Shown piece by piece: positions 47,418-58,050 of a DNA stretch of 64,000 bases. A program made the translations under genes and the position numbers. Source of the stretch: Astropecten irregularis (taxonomy: Eukaryota; Echinodermata; Asteroidea; Paxillosida; Astropectinidae); contig OZ020250.1 in assembly GCA_963971285.1 (NCBI GenBank), positions 14,740,499-14,804,498 of the forward strand, in the 5' to 3' direction. Each line of letters starts with the position of its first letter. The first letter of the stretch is position 1. Under the pieces are notes generated by a model that worked only from the letters and a program-made list of their open reading frames with translations, did not search any database and was not told where the DNA came from.

Positions 47418-48399
47418 ACAAAATATTTAAGGTCTTTCGTCAAAATGGTCGAGTAAAGTAAAAAAAAAAAAACTAAATAAAAAAAAACTAGCCTACACTA
47501 GAAATGATAGACATTATTTATCCAGAAATGTGAGTCTCCTCCAATTGGCGAAGCTAGCCTCCACAGTCTCAGTGATACCCGACCACCATTCTGTTGATTA
47601 AAGAAAATAGAAAGCAAAAATAAATTCCCATTTCCAGCAGCGGCGAACCTTCATGTATAATATTATGTGTAATTGAATTTACTCACCAAGTACGAATCGG
47701 CACTTTTCTTTATTCCTCAAGATTCTTTTTAATCCCCAAAAAGTAAAAACAAATAATAATAGATACCCGTAAATACAAAAATGAAGTATAGAGGTGGGAC
47801 AGTTGACTTTCGGTGCAGCTTTGCATAAGTTTTATCTCATGAAATGTATTGGCCTTGTTGTTTAAACCTTCATGGGCGGTTTTGTCTTGTACAAGTTTGT
47901 GATACCGTCTCCCGATGCCCCAACGTATAGCGCCAAACAATTAATAACTAATTCCTCTTGTTGGATACATGTACAACCATGATGCATTGTGGCTTCGGTG
48001 CTTACCAAGGCCTTTGGCTTCACGAGACATAGGGATGTGTTATTTGTTTTTGTTGCTCGAGTGACTGCAGTTACCCTATTCTCAGTCTGTATTTTTGAAA
48101 ACTCTTTATCAGAAGTACATCTAAAATCGTGCATATTTAATGCAGATGCTTGGTCTGGTACGGATAAAAGCGTTTCAAGGTGAAATGTCAAATGTTCTGT
48201 AGGCATTTATAGCACGAAGCATTAAACCTAACAAATGGAGATGGAAAAAGATCGATAATAACGAAATTACTAATGACGAAGTGTAAGTTTAAAATGTAAC
48301 CGGTTCAGTTGGTGTCAAACGTCTAAAGTAGTGTATACAATTCCCCATGGATTGTGATTTATCTGCGGTAAGCGAAACCAAATCAAACCAAGTGGAGCT
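47418..48399. other. Intergenic DNA, no gene seen
   Basis: An A-rich run lies at 47459-47489. Overlapping frames at 47710-48206 (-) and 47989-48183 (+) lack domains. Confidence 0.4.
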
Positions 48400-48658
48400 A
48401 CGCCAAGCAAAGTTGAGCATAGCTAATCTTAGCAGAGCATGTTTGGGCAGAGCTGAGCTGAGCTATAAGATAAGCTAAGTTGAGCTGAGCTATTAAGCTG
48501 AGCTGAGCTGGGCGGAGCGGAGCGGAGCTGAGCTGAGCTGAGCTGAGCTGAGCTAAGCTAAGCTAAGCTAAACTGAGCTATAAGCTAAGCTGACCTGAGA
48601 TGTATGAGCTGAGCTGAGCTGAGCTGAGTTTTTTTTTTTTTTTTTTTTGGGGGGGGGG
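48400..48658. repeat. (AGCTG)n / GAGCT pentanucleotide satellite with T- and G-runs
   Basis: From about 48405 the sequence becomes reiterated GAGCT and AGCTA pentamers, densest at 48470-48565 and 48605-48628. It ends in a T-run (48629-48648) and a G-run (48649-48658). It is degenerate at both ends and has no coding value. Confidence 0.9.
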
Positions 48659-49806
48659 TTTGCATGTCTCTACAGGCAGAAAACCAAATTAGATTCGAAC
48701 CGGTTCGATTTCTTAATTCACGATTCTCGAAGTCTGACCTGAATTTGACCTGTCATCTTGTGCCACGCGCACAAAGTACTGAATTGATGTTGCACAGTGA
48801 TTTGCCAATAATTGAGTTCAATGGGTACAGTTTACTTTTATTGTGCTGTGACAGCGCGCGCCTTGCATGATTTCAAGCACCGTTCTCACGCACTTCGCAC
48901 GGTAATAGTCGCAACTCTTGCAAAAAAAGACGCACTATTAATCGCGACTCGGGGTGTTGGTATGGGGATGTGAACGACTAGAGAAATGATTATGTATATT
49001 ATTATATTCAATTACTTGCATTATATATGCATGCGTCCCCTTTTTGCCTTGCTGTATATCTCAAAGTCAATGACTTCCTTTTTGCGGGGATCAATAATGG
49101 TAATAATAGATCATTAATGCGCACAGATGTGCCGTTTGTTTGTTGTTCATTTCCTCTGAATAAAATCAGAAATAAAATGTTGCAAAATGCATTGTGAACA
49201 CACCATGTGTGGGCACGCATAAGTGCATCAACACCATTCAAATTCAGTCCATACTCAAAACGATTGGGAATTCACTACTGAAAATTACAATTAATTTGCA
49301 ACATTTCACTTTGACATTGCTGCATATTTATCAAGTTTGCGCATTTCATGATTGCATTAGCGTAACAAATGACACATAATTATAAAAAGGAATTATCACG
49401 TTTTCCAATGATACCATATTATCATATGATACTGGAGCAATAAGAAATGTATTACCGCTCAAACTTCAGTTGCAAACCTTTTTTTGAGAAGTTTGTATTC
49501 AGAATTGATATATTGCTCACTGTGGGTTTATAGGTAGGTCTGATTTATTTCCCCAGACTTTGGTTCGATGTCCAACGACACTATACACCAAAGAGCAATG
49601 TTGTATCGGGCTGGCTGTGTTGTCAATGACCGAATAACCAAATACGCATTATAAGATCCAAATATAAATCGAATCCATTATGAAGTGTTAGACATTTTGT
49701 TATCGAAAGAAACAGTGTGTTGTTCGCAGTTTCGCCCACATTCCCTACATCAGTAGTTATGGTGATTCTGTCCTAATGATATCCGTGGCCGGAGTTAATG
49801 TGTTAA
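48659..49806. other. Intergenic DNA, MITE remnant at 48885-48960
   Basis: A decayed relative of the 44285 element is recognisable by GTTCTCACGCAC, ATAGTCGCAACT and AGACGCACTATTA. Otherwise no gene or repeat is supported. Confidence 0.45.
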
Positions 49807-50157
49807 AGGTAGACCTACTATGATACTTTGGTACAAAATAGGAATGTTTACAGATTGATGTAAAAATTAAAGGGTAAAACCAACAAGCATGCTGTTAAAA
49901 TGCTTCCATCTGAAATGCTATAGTTATCCAGAAATGAGTCAAACAAACACCGAGAACTGTTTTGATCTCCGAGATCAAAACCTCACAGTTACAATTATAC
50001 ATGTACTTCACAATTTTACGTAACATTTGCATCAATTTTCGCTGTTTTCTACTGTGTCCAATGATCAATTGATCTAAAAGTTTCACAAGTTTGTTTTTAT
50101 TTCATAAAAAAATCAGGTTATAAACAGACCGCATTAGCAAAGTATGACTCTACCTTT
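49807..50157 (+). mobile_element. TTAA-MITE (subfamily 2)
   Basis: Preceded by TTAA (49803-49806) and followed by TTATTAA. It shares GAGATCAAAACCTCACAGTT-like and CATCAATTTTCGCTGTTTTC blocks with the copy at 46931. The termini AGGTAGACC... and ...AGTATGACTCTACCT are imperfect. Confidence 0.78.
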
Positions 50158-50982
50158 ATTAACAGTGAAATAATTATGTGGTGTTGGCGCCACTTCGTCT
50201 ATGTTAAAAACACCATTATTGGTAATTTCGGGATCGCGGTATATTTATTATTGATTTCGACATCCGTAGTTTGCATTGATAAAAAAACACTGAATGCATT
50301 CAGATGCTTTTCACTTTCATGGTACATTGTATGCGAATTGATAATCCTTTTATCCATTTAATTTTTCTTTTGTGGGATTGAATTCGAATAAATAATATGT
50401 CGTGACACCTTTCAAACATACATAAGCGCGCAAAATGTAGGACCGTCTGAGCAGAATGACTGTTTTATTCTTTTACGGTTTGACTGACAAATCAATAATC
50501 CAAAAAGAAAAATCACACTGGCTTCATTTTCATTTGATTTCCGTTGGTAACGCGAAAGAATGCAACGCAGTTATAAGCGCAATCCATCTTATATCGCTGT
50601 AATTCAGAATAATGTGATTACACATCTTTCAGAAAGTAAAGATACACATGGAACACGAAGCTCATGCGCAAGGAAATTAAATTGCGGCAAGAATGATCAT
50701 TCGTGAAAGCATTGAGATACATTTGTGGTTAGTTCCACAAACGAATGTCTGCTCACATTATTTAAGACTGCGGATTACTACGTGGGTAACAGCCATATCC
50801 ACCGCTGTTCCGATTTAGATATCACTTGCTGTCTTCGGCTTGTCGTAATAGTCTGAGAGCTAGGTACATAATATTTCTACCCATTTCACCCAGAAGTTAC
50901 CCCTTAACGTTACTTAGCCTAGGTTATCCATGTCATTCCTAACGAAATTGATCAGCCTGCACTTTTGGGACCGATGCTTAAT
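50158..50982. other. Intergenic DNA, no gene seen
   Basis: AT-rich sequence without a supported ORF or repeat. Confidence 0.4.
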
Positions 50983-51128
50983 GCGTAAGCGAGATGCACC
51001 GAAGAAGCTATAAAAAATACAACCAAACAGGTCGCCAGATATTTAAGAAGGACTGGTGGGCTGCAGTGGATCACTCGAACTGTAGGCTTTGCTCAGAAAC
51101 AGTCCTCATGTTTCCGTTCTCGTGTTGA
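50983..51128 (+). promoter_or_regulatory. Promoter/leader-only copy of a type B unit
   Basis: Nearly identical to 51780-51925, the leader of exon B1. It includes the TATA-like CTATAAAAAATAC (about 51007), AGATATTTAAGAAGGACTGG and ACTGTAGGCTTTGCTCAG. Identity ends 24 bp before where the ATG should be (GTGTTGA then unrelated TTGGACC). It could drive non-coding transcription or be debris of unequal exchange. Confidence 0.7.
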
Positions 51129-51779
51129 TTGGACCTAAACCCCCGACCCCATTAAAAATAGCCCACAGTTTTTTTTCACCCCCATCTTATTCATGGACCA
51201 AATTTAACATTGTCAAAACAAAGTAGTATGATAGGACATCGAAAAACAAAAACTCCCTCAATACCTGATTTGGAAGGTGAGGCAAGAAACCCCCCCCCCC
51301 CACCCAGCCACAAAATGCCTCCACAGAACCACCCCCCACCCCCACCCACCACCACCACCACCACCCAAGTTTATTTCAAGCCATGAACTTCAAAGACGAA
51401 ACTTTGTGAAAACAAAGTATTATGATAGGCAATCACAAACAGGAAAACTTACTTAATACCGAGGAATTTGTTCTCTTGAGTCTTCAGAAAGACAGTCGTT
51501 TGTTCACTGCATAACATTGATGTTTGATATGAATTCATCTTCGTCAGAGCTACGCCAGAGAGGATTACCTTTCAAAATTGAAGATTACTTTATACAGAAA
51601 ATTCGATAGCAATGGAAGGCTTAAAGAGATTCCTTTCCTCCATTTTACTTTGATATTACGAGACCGATGGAAGACCGTATGCTGGCTTAATGCTTAATTT
51701 TGACAAATATAGCAACCGAGGACAGCTGAAGTTACCATGAGCTAAACAAGGATACGTACGTACGCATGGCACTTTGTGG
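51129..51779. other. Simple-sequence rich spacer
   Basis: C-run at 51288-51301 and (CCA)n at 51343-51366. The flanks CATGAACTTCAAAGACGAAAC and ACAAAGTATTATGATAGGC repeat an earlier local stretch (51200-51240), so a small tandem duplication is present. No gene. Confidence 0.5.
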
Positions 51780-51948
51780 CGTAAGCGAGATGCACCGAAG
51801 AAGCTATTAAAAAATACAACCAAAAAGGTCGCCAGATATTTAAGAAGGACTGGTGAGCTGCAGTGGATCACTCGAACTGTAGGCTTTGCTCAGAAACAGT
51901 CCTCATGTTTCCGTTCTCGTGTTGAGAGATCAACAGAGTGGGTTGAAC
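51780..51948 (+). promoter_or_regulatory. Conserved promoter/leader of type B exon B1
   Basis: The block CGCCAGATATTTAAGAAGGA, then CTGCAGTGGATCACTCGAAC and TGTAGGCTTTGCTCAGAAAC, recurs before B2, B3 and B4 at the same distance (about 110 bp) from the ATG. An upstream TATA-like A/T run (CTATTAAAAAATAC here, TTTATAAAACCC before B3) suggests the core promoter. Such non-coding conservation supports a promoter per exon. Confidence 0.55.
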
Positions 51949-52612
51949 ATGGTGTCTCTCGCAGTATTTTTTTGTTTGGTGTCCGGGTATTTGATTTCAT
52001 ATTCAGCTGCAGATCAGACGACATTGAGAGTGGTGTTCTTTTTCTCCAAAGAACGGCGCGTGTTTTTGTACTCGGTAACACGTCTTTCACCAGCCGTGCA
52101 GATAGCTCTTGACACCATATCTGACCGGGTAGAGTGGGGAGAATATGCAAACTTCACTCTTGAATGGTTTGTCTCTCACTCCGGCTGCGATTCTCCTCAG
52201 CGGACGTCCGCAGGTGAAGCTCCCGAATTCTACTACCGTGATAATGTGGTAGCTTTCTTCGGGCCGGCCTGCAGTGGAAATATCATAAGCGTCGGGGACT
52301 TCGCTGCCATTCGGAACATCCCAATTCTCACAGGCAGCGGCACTGCCGTTGATCTTGAAGACAAGGACAGGTACCCAACAATGACTAACTTGATCTACAA
52401 GACTGGCTCCATGGCAAACATGGTGGTCGGTCTGTTCCACCGATTCGGTTGGTCAACATGTGTACTGCTTCATTACGGATATGGGTACAAACGCGCTTCT
52501 GATGCGTTGACAGTGGCATTCCGTGCTGCGGGGGTACGATTGTATACATTGTACATGCAGAGGAACCCGAACTACGTTGACATTCTGAACGAAGCTTCAA
52601 TGCACAGTAGAA
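51949..52612 (+). CDS. Receptor ligand-binding first exon B1
   Basis: 664 nt, 221 codons plus 1 nt, ending AGAA|GTAAGTGA. ATG at 51949 gives MVSLAVFFCLVSGYLISYSAA, a signal peptide cleaved near residue 21. The N-lobe of an ANF_receptor domain follows: beta1 VVFFFS at 28-33, helix at 47-62, Cys80 paired in position with Cys108 of FFGPAC, DFAAIRNIPILTG, DRYPTMTNLIYKTGSMANMV, FGWSTCVLLHYGYGY and AFRAAGVRLYTLYMQ. Sequon NFT at 68-70. The layout resembles NPR receptors more closely than type A does (LTAG/ILTG and DKDRYPTMT segments). Intron retention would add only SK before TGA, giving a secreted half-domain. An in-frame upstream extension lacks ATG and is not used. Confidence 0.87.
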
Positions 52613-53229
52613 GTAAGTGAATCATTCGAGATATATCATTATTTGACTTTCAAAAAAGAGTTGAAATTAAAAAATTGTTGTATGTAATGGGTTTAAGTAT
52701 TGTCTTCGGAGGTTTACCTGAAAAGAAATGTACCTGAAGCCCTCTGAACGTCCCCTGCTGAAAGTAGTAATTCCTACTCATTAGGCGAATCATTTTTAAT
52801 GGTTTGGTTGTCATCATGGCCTGAAAGATTATTGCACATGATGAGATTACAGCTATTATATTTCCAAACTTATAATGATTCTGAGCTTTCTACAAAGGTG
52901 AGGTTGGTATAAGTTGAGATTTGAGTCCTTAATTGGTGTGTAGCGAGACGCTAGCACACTGGCTTTAACACAGGGTCTGAACACCCAGTTTTGTTGATTC
53001 TTTTTAATTGCCGCACATTTCTCAGTCGTAATTTAGAAAATATGTAAACAACGTGAATTGATATGAAACAGAAGTCTTAATTAATTCGAAGCCCTATTAT
53101 GATCGAACGTATTTTGAGTTACGAAGGATACTCCATCGTATCTTACGTAGGGCTGCAATGCATCCTGAGTCCTAGGATTAAAAGAAAGGTACCGTGACTT
53201 GGTGAAATCGAACCCAGGTCTATTAGGGT
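52613..53229. other. Intron/intergenic DNA after B1
   Basis: The first 150 bp are conserved among all B units. A partial GTCGATTTCAC-family MITE lies at 53085-53215 (GAAGCCCTATTATGATCGAA ... GGTGAAATCGAAC). No coding sequence. Confidence 0.55.
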
Positions 53230-53452
53230 TGGGTCCATGTTGTCAGACGACAAAGTATATCCCCTCTGCATTCAGAGACTAGCATTCTACCCCGCTATGG
53301 AATTACCTCTGAAAACCATAACGTGGAGTCCGGTGAATATACCAACTTTTCCATGGACTGGGTCCTTTCTCCCACCGGCTGTGCCGTGCCCAAGCGACTG
53401 GCGGTAGGCTCAGCGCGTGGTTTATTTTGCCTGGACAATGAAGTACGAAAAG
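53230..53452 (+). pseudogene. Type C ligand-binding exon remnant C1
   Basis: The first part (TCCATGTTGTCAGACGACAA ...) is frame-broken relative to C2 and C3. From 53326 it reads ESGEYTNFSMDWVLSPTGC, then AVPKRLAVGSARGLFCLDNE. This aligns with type A ESGQFANFSLVLHHSPTGCA and B RGEYANFTLEWFVSHSGCD, proving the C family is a third ligand-binding subfamily. It ends abruptly at 53452 before the GPxC motif. Confidence 0.75.
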
Positions 53453-53997
53453 TGGACATACTCTTTTTGTTCTAGTCAGGAAAGTCGATGGCTCTCCAGA
53501 TGGTCACTTTTCGTGCTCCATACTGGTCGTAAATTGGCCATTGGCTTGTCTGCCTTTCGTCCTCCATAAGATTATCCTAAGTCATTTCAAGAAGGGTTTA
53601 ATTGTGTATAATTATGTGCTTTATGGTTTCTTTATAAAGCACTTAGCTCAAGTGGCACACAGTCCGATTGTTTCTTGTAGAAGTTACACAAGTTAACGAA
53701 TGGTTGGCGCAAGCCGAGCTACGTGCTGAGTTTCGTACTGTTTCAGATTAGAATGGGCTAAATTGCTTCGAACAGAGGATCATCCGTATACGTTAAGTAG
53801 CACTGTGCCGGTGGTATAAGTGAGATACGCTGAATAAAACCCATACGCAATGACGAAACACAACCAAATAGAAAACGTCGTCAGATACTTAAGAATGACT
53901 GGTGAACTGCAGTGAATCACTCGAACTATTGGCCCAGCTCAGAAACAGTCCTCACGTCTCCGTTCTCATGTTGAGAGATCAACAGAGTGGGTTGAAC
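53453..53997. promoter_or_regulatory. B2 upstream region
   Basis: The tandem-unit sequence (AGCTCAAGTGGCACACAGTC near 53644, GTTTCAGATTAGAATGGGCT) leads into the conserved leader (AGATACTTAAGAATGACTGG near 53883). The TATA-like run is weaker (TGAATAAAACCC). Confidence 0.45.
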
Positions 53998-54661
53998 ATG
54001 GTATCTCTCGCAGTAGTCCTTGGTATGGTGTCTGGGTACTTGATTTCATATTCAGCTGCAGATCAGACGACATTGAGAGTGGTGTTCTTTTTCTCCAAAG
54101 AACGGCGCGTGTTTTTGTACTCGGTAACACGTCTTTCACCAGCCGTGCAGATAGCTCTTGACACCATATCTGACCGGGTAGAGAGGGGAGAATATGCAAA
54201 CTTCACAATTGAATGGTTTGTCTCTCCCTCCGGCTGTGATGTCCCCCAGCGGACGTCCGCAGGTGAAGCTCCCGAATTCTACTACCGTGATGATGTGGCA
54301 GCTTTCTTCGGGCCGGCATGCAGTGGAAATATCATAAGCGTCGGGGACTTCGCTGCCATTCGGAACATCCCAATTCTCACAGGCAGCGGCACTGCCGTTG
54401 ATCTTGAAGACAAGCGCAGGTACCCAACAATGACTAACTTGATCTACAAGACTGGCTCCATGGCAAACATGGTGGTCGGTCTGTTCCACCGATTCGGTTG
54501 GTCAACATGTGTACTGCTTCATTACGGATATGGGTACCTGCGCTCTTCTGAAGCATTGATCACGGCATTCCGTGCAGCGGGGGTACGATTGTATACGGTG
54601 TATATGCAGAGGAACCAGAACTACGTGGACATTCTGAACGAAGCTTCAATGCACAGTAGAA
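53998..54661 (+). CDS. Receptor ligand-binding first exon B2
   Basis: 664 nt with the same phase-1 donor. Differs from B1 in the signal peptide (VVLGMVSG), at FVSPSGCDVPQ (against FVSHSGCDSPQ), DDVAAFFGPAC, and at the second-lobe entry GYLRSSEALITAFR with YTVYMQRNQNY. The beta1 loop SKERRVFLYS is identical to B1. An additional in-frame ATG 30 nt upstream (53968, MLRDQQSGLN...) exists only in this copy; the conserved MVSL start is preferred because all four copies have it and it begins the hydrophobic segment. No lesion. Confidence 0.87.
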
Positions 54662-55528
54662 GTAAGTGAATCATTCCAGATTTATGTTTGACTTTCAAAA
54701 TAGAGTTCAAGCTTTAAAAATATGTCGTCTTTAATGGGTAAAGTTGTCTTCGGAGGTTTACCTGCACATGTGTACGTAGGTCTACTTGATACAAAGCGCG
54801 TTGAACGCGCTGAAAGTAGTAATTCTTATATTTGATTAATCAGTAGGCGACTCCGTTTTATCATAGTTTGGTTATATCATCATGGCTTGAAAGGTTATTG
54901 CACATGATGAGATTATGACTTTTATATTTACATAGCTTGATACAGAGTGGCTATGGTATGAGTTGAGATTATGACCCGTTGATGGTTACGTAGAACACAA
55001 GAGGTAGTCTGATTGTATCGAGCAAAACATGTGGCGAAGATTAACTATCTAGTTTATTCAGAAAGCGCTGCCCTTGTCGTACACAAAAAGGTGAGTAGTA
55101 CGCTGTACTATTCTTGTTTTTCTATTTCCAATTGCAGTCTGTAGACATTTCGCTCAGATTGCAGATGCCCAACCTTAGATGATGTCGTTACAGACCCTAC
55201 ACGTCCTTGCCATTGTGAAATAGCGTTCACGTGGAACACCTGGAGATGTTTGTATTTGATTTTATGATTGCAAAAACAACTGGATGGATCTATTTCTATC
55301 CTCGTATACATAATACAATTATATTATTATTAGTTTATATTGCCTGAAAGATAGCACGAAAAATTAGCTTTTAAACTTTACTCCGGAGGACGACTTTAAG
55401 ATAGGATGCCATAAAGCTGTCGGTAAACACATCCTAGCGTACTTAAGTGAAGGTGTCAATCAAGAATAGATAGCCGTCGCTTGACATTCAGTTGTAACTT
55501 CAAGCTAACTGATAAGTTACTTTAGAAA
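54662..55528. other. Intron/intergenic DNA after B2, conserved segment inside
   Basis: 55115-55310 is paralogous to 57286-57482 (shared CAGTCTGTAGACATTT and GATTGCAAAAACAAC). Both can be read on the minus strand as an open frame ending YRLxxEIExx, with no known domain. No plus-strand coding is supported. Confidence 0.5.
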
Positions 55529-55765
55529 ATGGCATTTCTGCGAACCTTTGTGAGTTTTACGAGATTTCTTTCAGATCTCATCTGCCCGAAGGACACCTCT
55601 TTCAGGTCTTATATGATTGTGTTCATCTTGTCAGATGACAAAGATAGCCACTCTGTAATCAGAGACTCACATGCTACCTGTGGTAGAGTTCTCTCTGAAG
55701 ATCATAACGCGCCGTATACGGAGTCCGGTGAATATGCTAACGTAAATCATATAAAGGAGGAATAA
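55529..55765 (+). pseudogene. Type C ligand-binding exon remnant C2
   Basis: ATG opens 78 codons: MAFLRTFVSFTRFLSDLICP signal-like start, then YMIVFILSDDKDSHSV (beta1 and variable loop), ending in ESGEYAN, the family landmark before the first disulfide. After that the reading leaves homology (VNHIKEE) and stops. The downstream two thirds of the exon, including GPxC and the donor, are deleted. A truncated secreted peptide is possible but there is no sign of selection for it. Confidence 0.7.
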
Positions 55766-56161
55766 AATGTTTACCAAAGCTTTACGGTGGTCTCTATATA
55801 GAGCATTTTAATAGCTCGAGTGACGCACAGTCAGATTGGTTCTCGTTGAAGTTACACGAATCAACGAATGGCTACCGCGCGGGGAGCTCCTTGGTAAATT
55901 GCTTTCTGTTTCAGATTAGCATCAGCTAAACATACTACGGACAAGAGGATACGTATAGCATTGTGTGATATAAGTGATATACACAAAGGAAACTATTTAT
56001 AAAACCCACAATGACGAAACACAACTGAATAGAAAAAATCGCCAGATACTTTAATAAGGACTGGAAGGCTGCAGTTATTGTCACTCGAACTGTAGGCTTT
56101 GCTCAGATTCAGTCCTCGTGTTATCGTTCTCGTGATGATAGATCAACAGCACGGGTTGAAC
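55766..56161 (+). promoter_or_regulatory. B3 upstream region
   Basis: Contains the unit sequence (AGCTCGAGTGACGCACAGTC), a good TATA-like box (TATTTATAAAACCC at about 55997) and the conserved leader from AGATACTTTAATAAGGACTG to the ATG. Confidence 0.5.
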
Positions 56162-56825
56162 ATGGTATCTCTCGCAGTATTCTTTGGTTTGGTGTCCGGG
56201 TGCTTGATTTCATATTCAGCTGCAAATCAGACGGCATTCAAAGTGGTGTTCTTTTTCTCACAAGGACGGCGTGCGGTCTTGTACTCGGTAACACGCCTTT
56301 CACCAGCCGTGCAGATAGCTCTTGAAACCATATCTGACCGGGTAGAGAGGGGAAAATATGCAAACTTCACAATTGAATGGTTTGTCTCTAACTCCGGCTG
56401 CGATGTCCCTCAGCGGACGTCCGCAGGTGAAGCTCCCGAGTTCTACTACCGTGATAATGTGGTAGCTTTCTTCGGGCCGGCCTGCAGTGGAAATCTCATA
56501 AGCGTCGGGGATTTCGCTGCCATTCGGAACATCCCAATTCTCACAGGCAGCGGCACTGCCGTTGATCTTGAAGACAAGGACAGGTACCCAACAATGACTA
56601 ACTTGATCTACAAGACTGGATCCATGGCAAACATGGTGGTCGGTCTGTTCCACCGATTCGGTTGGTCAACATGTGTACTGCTTCATTACGGATACGGGTA
56701 CCTGCGCGCTTCTGATGCGTTGACAGTGGCATTCCGTGCTGCGGGGGTACGATTGTATACATTGTACATGCAGAGGAACCAGAACTACGTGGACATTCTG
56801 AACGAAGCTTCAATGCACAGTAGAA
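56162..56825 (+). CDS. Receptor ligand-binding first exon B3
   Basis: 664 nt, intact, donor AGAA|GTAAGTGA. Distinguishing residues are SGCLISYSAANQTAFKV, the beta1 loop SQGRRAVLYS, ERGKYANFTIEWFVSNSGC, and GYLRASDALTVAFR. NQT at the mature N-terminus and NFT are N-linked sites. From GEAPEFYYRDNV through GSMANMVVGLFHRFGW it is identical in protein to B1 except for one residue (Ile to Leu after ACSGN). This suggests homogenisation with B1. Confidence 0.87.
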
Positions 56826-58050
56826 GTAAGTGAATCATTCCAGATTTATTTTTCACTTTCAAAATGGATTTTAAGCTTTAAGAAATGTGTCGTCTGTAAT
56901 GGTTAAAGTTGTCTTCGGAGGTTTGCCTGCAAAGACTTGGACCTGATTGTGAAGTGCGCTGAACTTCCCATGACGAAAGTAGTACATGTAATTTGTACTC
57001 GTTATTCAGTAGGCGAATCCCTTTGCCATAGTTTGGTTGTCTTCATGGCCTGGAAGAGTACTGCACGTCATGGTCATATTCTGGCAATCATATTCCGTAC
57101 TGATTCAGGGCTTGTTAAAGACGAGTTTGGTATGATTTGACGTTTTGAGTCAAGGATCAGCCACAGAGAACCAAATAGGCAATCTGATTGTGTGTAGCAA
57201 ATCATTTAGCGAAGATAACATTTGTTCAGGAAACGGTGTGCATATCGTACATATAAAATATGAGTAAAAAGTAATTTACTGATCTTGTTTTTCTTTCAAT
57301 TTCCACTGGCAGTCTGTAGACATTTTGATCAGATTTCCGATACCCAACCATGATGTCGTAGCGGACTCTGCATTCAATTTGCTTTTGTGAAAATACGTAG
57401 TTTTTACCTGGAACACCGGAAAAGGTGTTGATTTCATTTTTGATTGCAAAAACAACAGGATTGTATTTAGTTCTATTTGCGTATACTTCGTACAATAATA
57501 TTATTTTCTATATTGCTGATGGCCATTGTTGTCGATTTCTTTTCATAATTGGGGGATGATGGATAATTTGATGTCCTATGGGAGGGAGCGAAACGACCGC
57601 GCGGGGCGAGCGTGGACGGCATACCCCCTCCCGTACCAGGGACATTAAAAACAAAAACGATTCGAAAAGTCACATTTTAGAGCATTTGAAAACGATGTTG
57701 CTATTTTTTTCATTATTTTGTTGGTATTAAACGACAACCAACATCGAAATATTGGGGGATGATAATACACGCCACCCCACCTCAAATATTGCGGGATATA
57801 TCCCCCCATTCCCCCGTGATCGACACCCATGCTGATGGCACATTCATATATTCTTTGTGATGCATGTGCCCGACGGATAGCATGAAACTTAACCATTTAA
57901 AATTCACTCCGAGAGATGATGTAAAGATAGGACACGATATGCTGTCGGTAAACAGACATCCTAGATTAATAAAGGTGTCATTCAAGAATAGATAGCCTTC
58001 GCTTGTCATTCAGTTGTAACTTCAAGCCAGCTGATAAGCCACTGTGGAGA
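56826..58050. other. Intron/intergenic DNA after B3
   Basis: Contains the second copy of the conserved minus-open segment (57286-57482). An inserted stretch at 57520-57840 has repeated ATTGGGGGATGAT and a GC-rich centre (GACCGCGCGGGGCGAGCG), absent from the B2 spacer; it may be a small element. No gene is supported. Confidence 0.45.

Noticed and set aside
48400..48658. CRISPR-like or regulatory repeat array
   Set aside because: The unit is 5 bp, with no spacers; it is a simple satellite.
51886..51948. N-terminal extension of exon B1 (LRNSPHVSVLVLRDQQ...)
   Set aside because: It begins at TTG, not ATG, and precedes the signal peptide; it is leader sequence in frame by chance.
52087..52440. 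Conserved 117-residue minus-strand ORF opposite each B exon
   Set aside because: It is conserved only because the plus-strand exon is. It is antisense to the ligand-binding frame and has no start context or domain.
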